DNA of 64,000 nucleotides from NCBI GenBank assembly GCA_014925825.1, contig JACGCK010000009.1, forward strand, positions 372,001 to 436,000, read 5' to 3'. Position numbers and translations under genes: made by a program. The notes under the pieces were generated by a model, which saw only the letters and a list, made by a program, of their open reading frames with translations, searched no databases and had not been told where the DNA came from. Every line of letters starts with the position of its first letter. The stretch's first letter is position 1. This document shows, one piece after another, positions 12,136-23,292 of this stretch. The DNA is from Pholiota molesta (Eukaryota > Basidiomycota > Agaricomycetes > Agaricales > Strophariaceae).

Positions 12136-13001
12136 TGTCTTTATGTGCCTACGGGCCCACCACTTTGATGCGGCGAAACGTGTCGTCGGGCACCTTGAGA
12201 AATTGAGTTGGAGATCTGGGAGGAGATGAAAATTTGATAGGTGGCTGTTGTACTTGAGGCTTGCACATTGCAGCTGCCAGTGGAATAGTCGCGGGCCGGA
12301 GCATGACGGCAATCTTGACATACCACGTCGAAGTTCTTTCCATTTTCAACCGCAACTACCACCATGGGCGTTCCCAATCAGATGTACACTGTGTATCCAC
12401 GCCTACCTTGTCATTAGCATTCTCAATCCCGCCGAAAGAACGGTGGCTTATCCAGGGCTTACTTGCGTTTCATATGTCGCTGTTTTTGTATCCACACGAG
12501 AGGTACATGATTTTGATCATCTGAACACGACGCAGGTGCTCTCCTTCTACTTCTTTTGTAACGAATCTGATTGAAACTCCCTTTTTGTGCGTTATAGTTG
12601 GTTTTGAGGACATGAACCTTGATATGGCCTGCGGTTTCCTCGTCCATTTTTCTCTTGTGACGGTAACATTCCCTCTGAACGCTAGAAATTTGAACAATCC
12701 TTGCATTCAGGCCGATGTGTCTAACGTTCCTAGTGCTAAATATTCGCCCCATATACTCTACAAATTACGGGCAACTTGCGCCGCACTTAACTGGGTCTGC
12801 CTTCTTGAACTGGATGCACATGCATGAAATGCATGAATTATCAGCGCCATCCGATTTATGGTCATTTGATCATCTTCTGACTATTTGTTGTTGTCAGCAG
12901 AGACCTGCAGAGACTCGGTAAATTCATCGTTAGTTTCCTTAATAAATAGGACCTTGAGCCTACTTGGACCCATGTTTGACCTTGTTCAATACACGGCCTA
13001 A
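12136..13001. other. Intergenic, no recognisable gene
   Basis: Only short open frames on both strands with no family resemblance. The right end holds the promoter of the GH76 gene. Confidence 0.5.
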
Positions 13002-15055
13002 ATGCGGTATCTGTTTATCTCTGCACTCGGGCTGGCGTTATGCAATCCTTCACTCGGACAGAACCTCACTCCAAACCCTAACTGGAGGGTACGTTCAGAT
13101 AATTCATTCTTCACAGGGGGGTTGTTTGCTAAAGCGGTGCTTCCATTTTCCAATCTTCACTCTATGTGCGAGTAGGAGCCATCGACCTCCAGAACTCTCT
13201 CCCAGCGCACCACCATTGCCCAGAATGCGATCAATCAAATGATGACACAGCTCACCACGAGTAACGGACAATTCGCAAGTCAGTACTGATACTACTCCCA
13301 ACATTCTACGGCCTCGAAATTAATGACATGGGTATCTATACTTAGATATCGGGTATTGGCAAGCGCCAACGTCTGGTCTGCGATGGCTATTCAAGACGAG
13401 CTTACGGCAACGCAGGCGAATAAGGCAGCCGTGGTGCAGAATCTGAATCTTGTATTCGGCCTTTACTCGAATTATGATCAGTATGGGTACGTGTCATCGA
13501 TTCTGTCGGATCTTTGAGTGTCTGTAACTGTTGATTCCAGGGTAATGTTCCTTCATTGATAGTATGTGTGAGAGAGGTTTCTAATCCTTGTGTATCCCAA
13601 ACCGATTCTAGTACAATGACGATGCGACGTAAGTGTCATTTAATCTGTGTCGATCTTGAATTGGTTCATTATTGATCCCTGTGCGCAGATGGTGGGCTAC
13701 TGCCGCGATTTATGGAAGCAAAGCATACGGAAACACCCAGCTCTTGAACAACGCAATTGCGACATGGAACCATGTTTCACAATAGTAAGTAGCTTCGGCT
13801 GCTTCAGCCTGTGTAATCACTGAGTTGAGGGGCCATATACAGCCAGATTACGCAGGCACAGGCCCAGGCTGGGTCAACTCCTGTAAAGAGTTTCGCGATC
13901 GAAGGTACATGCAACGGAGGTGAGTCTACGTGGACGCTTGGAACCGTTGGATTGATCTGATGTTCGCCACCTGGGTTACATAGTCACTATGGCAGGCGGA
14001 GTGTTCTGGGTGGGTTAGAATTTCTTTATGCAGCTCTCGAGATTCCCTGAGAAGTCTTGATGTTATCCAGCGCCCAACAACCGGTGAACGGGCGTGAATT
14101 CGATCACGACAGGGTATGTTCTATGGTGCTTTCCACAGGTGATCGAGTAGCTGATAGGTAAATCTATCTGTTACAGCCTCTTCATGACGTTGGTACTCTT
14201 CTTTTCGTCAACGATGATCCAATAACGGAAATTGCCTTCCTTGTGTAAAGCCTGTCAGCATATCTGGCCGAAAAGACTGGAAATTCAGTATACACAAACG
14301 CCGCCATCGCAGCCGCCAACTGGATCAAGACGCAGAACCTCAACGCTAATAACATCGTGTTGGACACGGTCAGCGCTGCGGATTGCAGTCGGTCGCCATC
14401 TACGTGGCTTTTCACATATAATTCTGGCAAATTCATCGAAGGCCTGTCGGTGTTGGCAAACATCACGGGAGATGCTCAGTGGACTAACCTGTGCGTGGGC
14501 ATTTGCGGCCTTCAAACACTGAATTGTTCACGAGACTGATTTCTCGTCATTGGTGTTCTGGAAGGATGCTCACTGTCGTTGCTTCGGCTGTCGAAAATAC
14601 GGCATGGCAAGGCAGCAATGGGGTAGTCACGGAAGGATCTGGTAATACCCAGAATAATGACGGAATTGGATTCAAAGGTGGGTTTGTGATGTGCTTTCTC
14701 GGATTATATTTCTTCGGCACGAGACTGAATTACGCGCATGCTTGTTTGCTTTCGTTAGCGGTGTACATCCGTGGCCTCCGCGAGGCATATCGGAGGACCC
14801 CATCGAACGCCCAGCTGCGCACCCTTCTCCGAAGCTATATTGATGTCCAGGTGCGTCATCCCTGCTCCCTCCTTAATAGCATGATAGAGAATGACATGAC
14901 GATCATGTATCATGTAGTACAATGCACTTCTCGAGTTGGCCGACAACGGGAATTTCTACTCTGCCAGTTGGGCGGGACCGCAGCCTACGGCCTTTACGTC
15001 CTGGGGTGAGCTGGCGGCACTGGACGTGTTGACAGCGGCTGTCGAGGTGAATTGA
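13002..15055 (+). CDS. Secreted glycoside hydrolase family 76 (alpha-1,6-mannanase-like)
   Basis: GH76 enzymes cleave alpha-1,6-mannan backbones of fungal cell walls. Exon 1 (13,002-13,088) encodes a signal peptide, MRYLFISALGLALCNPSLG. Exon 2 (from 13,176) gives AQNAINQMMTQL and joins to GYWQA...NVWSAMA. The catalytic acid pair is in YNDDATWWATAAIYG, split by introns near 13,610-13,690. Later conserved blocks are WNHVSQ, MAGGVFW, NSITTGLFMTLSAYLAEKTG, TWLFTYNSGKFIEGLSVLA, NNDGIGFKAVYIRGL, and the C-terminus ASWAGPQPTAFTSWGELAALD. Introns are short and numerous. Frame problems: YWQA-ANVW needs GCGGCC where GCGCC is present (about 13,363). After the intron ending near 14,071 the frame is again one base short, and an in-frame TGA remains between NNR and TGVNSITTG. 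Either sequencing errors or early decay; no GPI signal is evident. Confidence 0.88.
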
Positions 15056-15371
15056 GGTTCTGGATTCGCGAATTTTGGGGCACGAGAACAGTGAGGCAAG
15101 GGCGACGGAGAGACGGGTAACTTTGCAATCAAAGAAGATGAGAACGAAAGAAAGCGAAGGGATTAGTTTCATAGAAAAATATTTGGTATTTTCCCTAACG
15201 GTCGGCGAGATCCAGTTTTCTGAGAACGCCGTGTAAGGGTTTGGAAATCGGTTCACACAGAGACAGTTCCAGAATATAAAGCAGAGGTCATGAGTCTATA
15301 AGGTCGTGAGTGTGCCCTGAGAGAAAAGGGCTTTTTCATACAAATAATATCCAAATCAAACAGCAGGACCC
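15056..15371. other. Short convergent intergenic region
   Basis: Lies between the 3' ends of the GH76 gene (+) and BUD20 (-). No coding signal was seen; it should hold both polyadenylation regions. Confidence 0.5.
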
Positions 15372-15957
15372 TCAGGCCTCAACCGCCATCTCCATCGGTA
15401 TTACAGATGCACTTGTTGATGCCACTGGCCGTCGGCCCTCTCTCCCTAGACCAGCTGCACGCTCAGATTCCTCGATTGTATATGCAGGCACACGAAGCTC
15501 CTTTAGTCGACGTTTGTGCACTTTGCTTTTCCAATGAGATTGGAGAGCTGCGTCCGTTTCGTAATATCTAATTTCCGCCCAGGAAAGGTGATTAGGAAAA
15601 GGTGTTCCAGGTGACGAAAGTTATATGGAGGAGTTGTGCTCACTTTGCACATTCGACGCAGTAATGTTGCCCTAGACCGGGTAGTTCGTAGTTGATAGGT
15701 TGAGCTTCCAGCGCTGCACGGTTCTAGAAATACAATATGGGTTCTACATTGATATCGTGGTCGGGAGGCTCGGAGCGTGCTCACCGTTGGTTCAAGGTCT
15801 ATATCTTGGATCTGATCCAAATGCCTAGTCATAACCTAAGCCAAAATTTGTCAGAAAACAGGCGTTTCGGAGTGAAAAGATGACGTACTCTCGTCCTTGC
15901 AGCTCTGTGAACATCTCTTCTTGCATGGTGAGCTCTGGAACGGCGTAGGCGACCCAT
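15372..15957 (-). CDS. BUD20: Bud20/ZNF593-like C2H2 zinc-finger protein (60S pre-ribosome export)
   Basis: Family members shuttle with pre-60S particles and assist their nuclear export. Exons on the minus strand: 15,957-15,889, 15,835-15,785, 15,723-15,644, 15,567-15,372, with all phases consistent, giving 131 residues. The N-terminus MGRLRRSRAHHARRDVHRA is the basic start typical of the family, followed by TRHLDQIQDIDLEP. The single finger is YCVECAKYYETDAALQSHW followed by KSKVHKRRLKELR (C-x2-C-x12-H-x5-H), then the conserved PAYTIEESERAAGLG. No frameshift is needed. Its start is 323 bases from the divergent APN2 start, so the two probably share a promoter. Confidence 0.93.
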
Positions 15958-16055
15958 GGGGATGGTGGTGTTGAGATAAGGAGCGGTAATTTTCTTATGA
16001 CCCTATTCTGGGGTTTCTAATGACATTGTGACCTTTCCCCAGCTTGTGACTTTAA

Positions 16056-16073
16056 CCACCACCACGGTGGTGC
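16056..16073. promoter_or_regulatory. GC-rich near-palindrome in the BUD20/APN2 bidirectional promoter
   Basis: CACCACCACGGTGGTG contains an inverted repeat (CACCAC/GTGGTG) in the 323 bases between two divergent start codons. It may be a shared factor site; no specific factor is assigned. Confidence 0.3.
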
Positions 16074-16280
16074 CTGACCTACACAGTATCCTTTTACTTC
16101 TTCCTCTCATCTTATCTGGAGACGTGGCCGGAATTTACACGAGAATGCGACAATATCTGCTCTAATCTGTCGCTGAAGGCTTTCAAACAACTGACGCCAG
16201 TACTTAGTACTCAGCCAAAACGACGCGACAAGTTCGGAGCTCAGCTGGCAGTTAACAGTTCAAATATAGTCAAATATACG

Positions 16281-18505
16281 ATGCGCATTACCACTTGGAA
16301 CATAGTATGTTTGTTTTGCGTTTGGGCTATCAAGGCTATCTTATCATAATGTCATTCAGAATGGTGTCCGAACGCTGCCGCAGTACCACCCGTAAGTGCT
16401 TGCGTTTTCGCAGGGCCGACGCGTCTTATATGGTGCACACAACAGATGGAACACGCTGAAAACGTTCGACGATATCCTCAACCATTTAGAGGCAGACATC
16501 GTGTGTTTTCAAGGTGTATTAATTTCCGCCACGAAAAACCACAGTGCTAACGCCAAGGCTAATGCGCCACTACAGAAATGAAATCCTCCAGACAAATCCT
16601 CCCGAAACAAGTTGCCGTACCAGCCTCCTTCGACTCGTTCTTTTCATTTCCCACTAAGAAAAACGGATACTCTGGGATTGCGGTGTACACGCGCCGAAGC
16701 GCTGTCGTTCCGTTGAAAGCAGAGGAAGGGCTATCGGGTCTCGTCCAGCCGCGCCCGCCGCTGAGCGACGAAGAGCGCATATCGTCTCCTAGTTCATATC
16801 CAGCAGAGTCGTCAGGAGACGGCGACCTCGATTACAAGGATTGGACAGCGAGGGACGCGCCGTGGTCGTCGACCTAGGGTATTCGTGCTGATAAGCGTGT
16901 ATTGCCCAATGACAGCACAGGGACCGAGGAGCGCGAAAAGTTCAAGATGGACTACCACAGAATGCTGGCAGCGCGTGTCCAGACTCTGATCCAAGAGGTA
17001 GAGAAGTCATGGTGGTTGGCGACCTCAATGCATGTCCCGCGGTCGAAGACCACTGCGAGGGTAGAATTATAATCGAACGTGGATGGGCAGAGGGTCTCGA
17101 GGCGAAGAAGGGTTCTGGAGAAACGAGTATCGGCGGTGGCTCAGGGACTGGCTCATTAGAGATAACGTCGCTGGCGGATGCGTGGTGGACATTGTAAGGA
17201 AATTTTGGCCCGAACGAAGGGGGATGTACACCTGTATGTTGTTTTTCTTTTTTCAATTAGTCTTGCTCCGCTAATTTTCGCTCATGTTATCCTAGGTTGG
17301 AATACGAAAATATCTGCCAGGGATACAAACTATGGAACACGGATCGATTTCATACTCATCACCCCCGGCTTGGTGCCCTGGGTCAAAGCAGCCGATATCC
17401 AGCCTAATCTGATAGGCAGTGATCACTGTCCTGTTTTCGTTGACCTACACGACGAGATTACCAAATCTGATGGATCAACAACCAAGCTTTCTGACGTGTT
17501 GGGAGCGAAACCGACACCTGCAGGCCCTGCAGAACCGCCTCGGATCGCGGCCAAGTTCTGGAACGAGCACAGGCAGAAACTGTTGTCTACTTTCTTCGGG
17601 AAGAAATCTGGGGATGCAAATCTGATAACTCGAGCGCCTTGCTATCGCAAACGCCTCCTCTGATATCTTCTGAGGTGCTCAATATGCCCGACGCCATGGA
17701 CCTGACCGCTGGACCATCTTCCCAGAGCCTCACCGACACTCCGAAACTACCTGAGGCCCTCTCTCAGTCTGCTCCATGCTCACCACCGCCCTCCACCAAA
17801 CGGCGAATTGTCCCGGGAATAACATACCGCCCCAAAGAAAGCTAAATTATCCCCGCCCGTTCGCGAAACCGTAAAGCAAAAGGACAAAGGCAAAAAGGCG
17901 GGACAATCAACGCTCGCCGGGTTTTTTGCCCAGCCTAAAGCCTCTGCTCAGGACTTCTCATCAACGTCGTCGAATCGAAGGCAAATCCAAGGATAAAGCG
18001 ACAGAGGACCCCAGTCGATCAAGTTCTCCGCCCCCTCGCGATTCTGAGCTTACAGACGTCGATGACGACCCTGATTTCAGCTGGCTTTGAAGCTGTCGCA
18101 GTCGCAGGACGATATACCCTCTTGTCCGCCGCCCAGGGTTCTGCGCCGAAGAACAACCAGAAAAGCAGCAGCAGTGGACGACGCTACTAGCGCCGACGCA
18201 GCCGCCGCTGTGTGTGTGCACCAGGAGCCTGCGAAGGAGTTTACTGTGAATAAACCCGGTCCGAACAAGGGGAAGAAGTTTTTTACGTGTTCGAGGTCAG
18301 TTGCGTTGATCATCTCCTTTTTTGCCTTTTTGTGTTCTGCTATTGACTGTTGATTTCGGATTTGCAGGCCTGTTGGACCGGGTACGACAAAGGCCGTGCT
18401 GAGCGCTTCAGAGAACACGTCGATCCGCAGTATAAATGTGATTTCTTTATGTGGTCGAGCGACGCCAGGAAAGAGATGGCGAAGAAAGGCGCTGCTAATT
18501 CCTGA
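16281..18505 (+). CDS. APN2: AP endonuclease 2 / DNA lyase (Apn2), with PCNA box and GRF zinc finger
   Basis: Exonuclease III-type nuclease that incises DNA at abasic sites and trims 3' blocks in base excision repair. Clear exons: 16,281-16,304, 16,360-16,391, 16,446-16,513, then from 16,576. Motifs in order: TTWNINGVRTLP; ADIVCFQEMK (metal-binding Glu); VYCPND; MVVGDLNACP (D-x-N); WPERRGMYTC; ARDTNYGTRIDFILITPGL; and the terminal GSDHCPVF. Downstream come a PCNA-interacting box (QSTLAGFF near 17,910) and a GRF zinc finger (CVHQEPAKEFTV...KKFFTCSR...CDFFMW), both characteristic of Apn2. The frame is broken several times by one-base-short runs: near 16,841 (TT for TTT before GACAGC), 16,909 (AA for AAA in CPND), 17,000 (GG for GGG), 17,082 (GG for GGG) and 18,378. 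The number and type of breaks suggest sequence error in an otherwise complete gene. Confidence 0.92.
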
Positions 18506-19439
18506 TGACATGTGAAGTCATGCCGCATCGCGTTCTATCGCGATACACCCCTCTATTTATGCCGGACGATTAATATACTGGAATCGCCCCGTCGGACGCT
18601 AGCCGCGTCATGTATATATTTGGTTATTTCCTAAATTCTACTCACATTCCTCTTATATTACTTGGGCATCGTATTCATACCTTCCTTAAATGCAGCTTTG
18701 AACGTGTTAAACCGCAATCTTCTGTTTTATAGTGTGAAAGTGAGTCTATTCATCTTCGTGTGTAATACCACTGTCCTAACAAGCTCTGGCCTTTCTTAGT
18801 AGATTTGGTTTTCTCGATGAACGCACTGCATGCATGTATGCAACCCAGATATCGTCCGACTCCTGACCTGGGATCGACGCTCAATACTTCCTTTGTGTAG
18901 ATGTAAATCTTGGGAAAGATCGTGAGCGCTGTCATCACTGGTTACTATTGACACAGTTCTATATATCCAGGCATATTCACCGTTTTCATGGGGAAACGCA
19001 CGCGCTTGAGCTTGTTGCTTTAAATAATTAAACTACGCTGCCAGATAAATTGTGACGCCCTCAAGCGCCTGTCTGAGGCATTCCAGATCTGTCGCCCAAT
19101 GTGCGGTGGGAGTGCCAAAGAACCAAGCTACTTGGGACCACATACAGGTACTGCCTCAGTGGTCATACGAAAGCGATCTGATTACAATTAGCGCCCAGCT
19201 ATGCAAATGTACATGTGATAGTTTGATACATAGCGTTCAGATAATGATATGCGAAGATAATAATAAGGTGCAATAAGCAAACGGCCTACTTGAGCCTTGA
19301 GATACAAAGCTTAAAGCGGGAAGACCAAGAGGCAGAGATACGCCATATGTAGTACATACACCAGCAAGTCTACGAAACAACATAGCAGAAAGCTAAGATA
19401 AAGAAATCACGAAGAGGAATCATTGACAAACACAAAGCC
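18506..19439. other. Intergenic, no recognisable gene
   Basis: Lies between the convergent ends of APN2 and the methyltransferase. Only short, unsupported open frames occur. Confidence 0.5.
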
Positions 19440-22400
19440 CTACATCGCGCTACCAAAGAGAGCTTCATCGATCTTGATTGCTTCATATATGCGGAAGGTG
19501 CGCACACGAGTTAGTTCGTCCCGCGAATACAGAGGTGCAGATTTCGAGGAAACAACGTCGGTATCGCGATGAGGATTACGAGCCGTTACAGAGGGAAGCA
19601 CAGGTGAGACTATCGTGCTTTGAGAAGACGAAGATGTAACAGAAGGAATAAAAGCATGTATTCTCGGAGTATCGTCTTTGGGGGTAGGTGATCGGCTGCT
19701 GGACGCAGAGCGCTGCCACACGAAGTGCTCACGGAATTCGCTACAAAAATGTCAAGCAAATACCGATGATAAATTGGCTGAGACTCACGATTGTATTTCC
19801 CACATAGCCTCGCGGCTGTCTGAAGAGACAGATTCCGCGATTGAACCTCGAACGCTGACAGTATCAGAATCTTCATCGTAAGGTGAACTCTGTAGTGGTG
19901 GAGGATTGAAACGGTGCCGAAGGAAACTATACAGTAGATAAAAATCAGACACATATGCTGCAAACCGGAACAAAAAAAAGACACGTACCCCTCATATTCC
20001 CATAGGGCCTCTAGAACAGACTCCTCATCAATCTCTTCATCATCGGTGGCCTCCAGCGCATGTTCGAGGAGGAAATTCTTGCAAGAAAGGAGCATTCGCA
20101 AGTGTTTCGAAGCGTGAATCTCAATTTCGGCCTGGCTCATAGGAATGAATGTAGAAGGCCAGAGAATAAGGCCCCGCGATCCTGAAAGGCCCGTTCCCCG
20201 TCGCGTGCTCAAATACCGGCTTCCAGCTCGGTTTCCGGTGGCGCTAGTGCCAGGTGCATAGTGCGCATTTCGCGAGCGTGGCCAAAGACGTCTTTCAACA
20301 AATCCAAGATGAAGTCGTTCAAGTCCTTCCTGATCCCGAATTTGTGACCGAGCATATGATCGAATAGGGCTTCCAGGTCCCCAGAGGTCGCCTGCGCTCG
20401 ATTCCACGATCGCTGACTGATGACGGGACTCGAAGCCCTACTTCGAGGCTGTCGAGAAGTGGTTCTAGATCTGAGAGAGGGAGGTAAAGTAGACCGAGGC
20501 TCGCGGCCAGTCAATGTAGCAGTATCATCAAAGTCTGGTTCTTCTCGACTTCGTATAGGTCAAAGAACTCGTCTTCATCATTCCGTCTTCGTCTCCAGAA
20601 ATAGGGAGTCCAAGACCTGGATTGGTTACTTGTTCGTCGTATATGCTGAACGTAGTGAAAGACGGTGAAGGGATGGTGATATCCAATTTTGGAGGAATCG
20701 ACTGTGTTGGCGAGTGCGGCGCAGAGAGGTCCAAAGCCGACGAAGCCTTGCCGTAAGGGAAGAAGACCAGATCATCATCAGCTCTAGTCGTCCGCCGACC
20801 ATTAAGACGCGGCAAACTTCTTGCAGGAGAAAGACCCATGAGTCCGAGGTGATGCAGAGTGCAAGGCATGACATCCGAACGAGATCAAAGGAGTTATCGG
20901 TGAAAGGCAGGCGTTGTTGAGGCTAAAAAACAAAACAAAGATCAGAAGATGCGTCAAAGTAGCTTGCTCCAGAGGCTGGAACTCACAAATTTCCTCGGAC
21001 GAATCGAATGTTCTCTGTAACACCTTGTTCAGCAGCCCAGGGTAACAGCCCCTTGATATATCCACCATATCGTAACCCGTCACCTTCGTACCATAGCCTC
21101 GCCATGCAATCGCGGCGTCGACAACCCAATGTCTAGACGGAACAATCAGAACGCATCCGCAAGAGAGAATGCTTATGCTTACCCCTGCCCGCAACCAAGA
21201 TCGAGTACGATACAGGTGGCATGTTTCCGTAATTGTGAAAGCTGGGTGAACCGGTAGGATTGAGTCGGACCAACAGCTCTCCTGTGTGGCGATCACTAAT
21301 AGACGATAGTTTATCTCAAAACACCAAAGGTTGGGTGAACTACTTGTCAAGAAGAACAGAATCATACGGATCGAGCGGATAACTCCCAATGCGAGACTTG
21401 GCTCGCTGTGCGCGTCTATAGCTTCTTGTCGAGCCAAGTCCGCAGAGCGTGGCTCATAGCTTGCGAATTTCCTTCATTCGTTGTCGCAGAAGCCGATCGA
21501 AGCTCTGCAGGAGAGATGTTCCGAAGCTCGATGATTGCGAGCGGGTGCCTGAGCTGCCTGAAGATCCAGCTTTGGGCTGTTTCTTCCTCTTGAGCAAACC
21601 CATAAACCGAGACCGTTCTTCGCGCTCGCGTTCGTCACCGGCAGACGCAGGGTGTTTCGGTTTCTTGGGCTTGATAACAGGAGGCCGCGAGGTTTAGCAC
21701 GGGACCGACCACCAGGATATACCATTTTCGGTGGAGCGTTGGCGGGTTTGGGCTGGCAGGATTTGGGCTGGTGGGACTAGTTGCCGCCATGACTGTTGGG
21801 TTCGGTGCCGTCCAAGTACTGTTCACCACGCTATTCAGAGAACGGTCGCCTGTATTATCGCCAAACGCCGGTGTTGGTTCAGAAAACAAGTGCAACTGCC
21901 TTTGAGCGTCCACCATTCTCGGGTCACTTGCTCTGGAACCGTTCCCGAGGGCCCAACAGGGGATCGACTATCATTTGAGCCCGCTGAGGATGGCGTTGGT
22001 GGTGGTGTAGTCAAACTGGCATCAGAATTCTGCCGCGGCGCGCTTTAGTTTGACCTTGATCCCGAACATAGGAGCGCCGGTCTTTGCCGACGCCTTCGGT
22101 CGTGCGACCGAGCGAGAGCCAGGGAATACGAAAGCTGGGGATGCTCTGAGGAAGATCCGTTCTGCGAAGACGGAGACTTGGAATTTACGGAAGAGTCAGA
22201 CGACCCCGATAGCGATTCAGGAGCAGGGCGGACGTGCGTGGGATTCGCGCTTGGTACCTGATAAGCAGATAAGAAAGGCGCCGAGGTCTCATCACTGCTT
22301 CCTCCGCGATAACCTAGTCTACGAAAGTCATTTTCGGCAGGCAATGAGGCTGCGGCGCGAACAGGCGAAACGCCCTGGCTTGATAAGGAGATGGAGTGAA

Positions 22401-23292
22401 ACGCTGAGGTCGGGGGGATGGAGAAGAAGGATATGGTGTAGGATCATAGCGTGAGAATATTCAGGACGTCCATGATGTGGAAGTGGTGAATTATTGAATG
22501 TGAAAGGGGCGAACTATTGACAGGCACTTCAAGGGTACCGATTGGCCGTGGAGGAGTTGAATAAGGAATCTCGTGCACCGAGGAGTAGGTTGGGAGTTCT
22601 GTAGGGGTTGGGGAGAACGCTGTAAAAGTAAAGAATGCTGTGTAGAAGAAGGCGGAGAAGGTAGAGCGGACGAGGTTTTCTATTGGCGTAGATGGTAAAG
22701 GAGGCGGATAGTTGGCGGGGCCGGAAATGAGGGAATTGGATCGGTAGGTGGCGCGAATTTGCGACCGGAATGAGTAGTGTTGTGTGGCTCATTTACTTGA
22801 AGTGGATGGGTTGGTGGCGGTGGTTGATAGGACGCTTGAATGGGAGGGGGAGGTTGATAAGATGCTTCAATGAAAGTTGACTCGTACTCATTTGGACCAT
22901 TTCCCCTTGGAGATCGCGTTGTCAGTCGTATATCTGTTGGGGGGCATGCTCGCCACATCGTGTGGTGGAGAAGGGTAAGGCGATGAAGGAACTATTGGTC
23001 CTGAAGCCACCTTCCCAAAAGCCTGCGGGGAGGCTCCAATCTTCCACCAATGAAAGGGTCAGGCTTCGTGTAACTGTTTGATCGGTACGGACTGGACACT
23101 GAAATCATTATTGGTATTATTGGAAAGCTTGAAGGCTTGAGGTTGTAGAGCATCTGGTTCGGTAAGATCAATAGGAGTGGATTGACTGTTGAGGGTAGGT
23201 TTGGAACGAGAGAAAAAGCTTTTGGATGACGAAGGTCGCGTGTGTTCTCCGGGAACGAGACGCTTTCTAGAAGCGGCAGCCCTTGAAGACAT
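19440..23292 (-). CDS. Large SAM-dependent methyltransferase-domain protein
   Basis: The centre carries a class I methyltransferase fold: VLDLGCGQG (motif I, 21,209-21,183), joined across a short intron to HWVVDAAIAWRGYGTKVTG and YDMVDIS (motif II), then LPFTDNSFDLVRMSC and LLQEVCRVLMVGGRLEL with DDDLVF (about 20,910-20,770). Before the domain come NDRHTGELL-type sequence, HNYGN and a long Ser/Pro-rich N-terminus from MSSRAAASRKRLVPG at 23,292. After it come helical segments (SGDLEALFDHMLGHKFGIR; MSQAEIEIHASKHLRMLL) and an end at AIKIDEALFGSAM. The layout fits a family of large Agaricomycete methyltransferases; the substrate is unknown. One-base-short runs break the frame at VS|VLDLG (about 21,211), ISRG|LLPW (about 21,040), RG|LPVIKPKKP (about 21,682), LEL|DDD and in the Pro-rich part, so exact exon limits are uncertain. 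Confidence 0.75.

Noticed and set aside
11576..12229. 217-codon open frame after the GATA gene
   Set aside because: Composition (Phe/Leu/Pro/Ser/Tyr) is fully explained by the pyrimidine-rich DNA; no start context or domain.
15503..15832. Single 109-codon minus frame within 15.5-15.8 kb as its own gene
   Set aside because: It reads through two introns of BUD20; the spliced model gives the conserved zinc finger instead.
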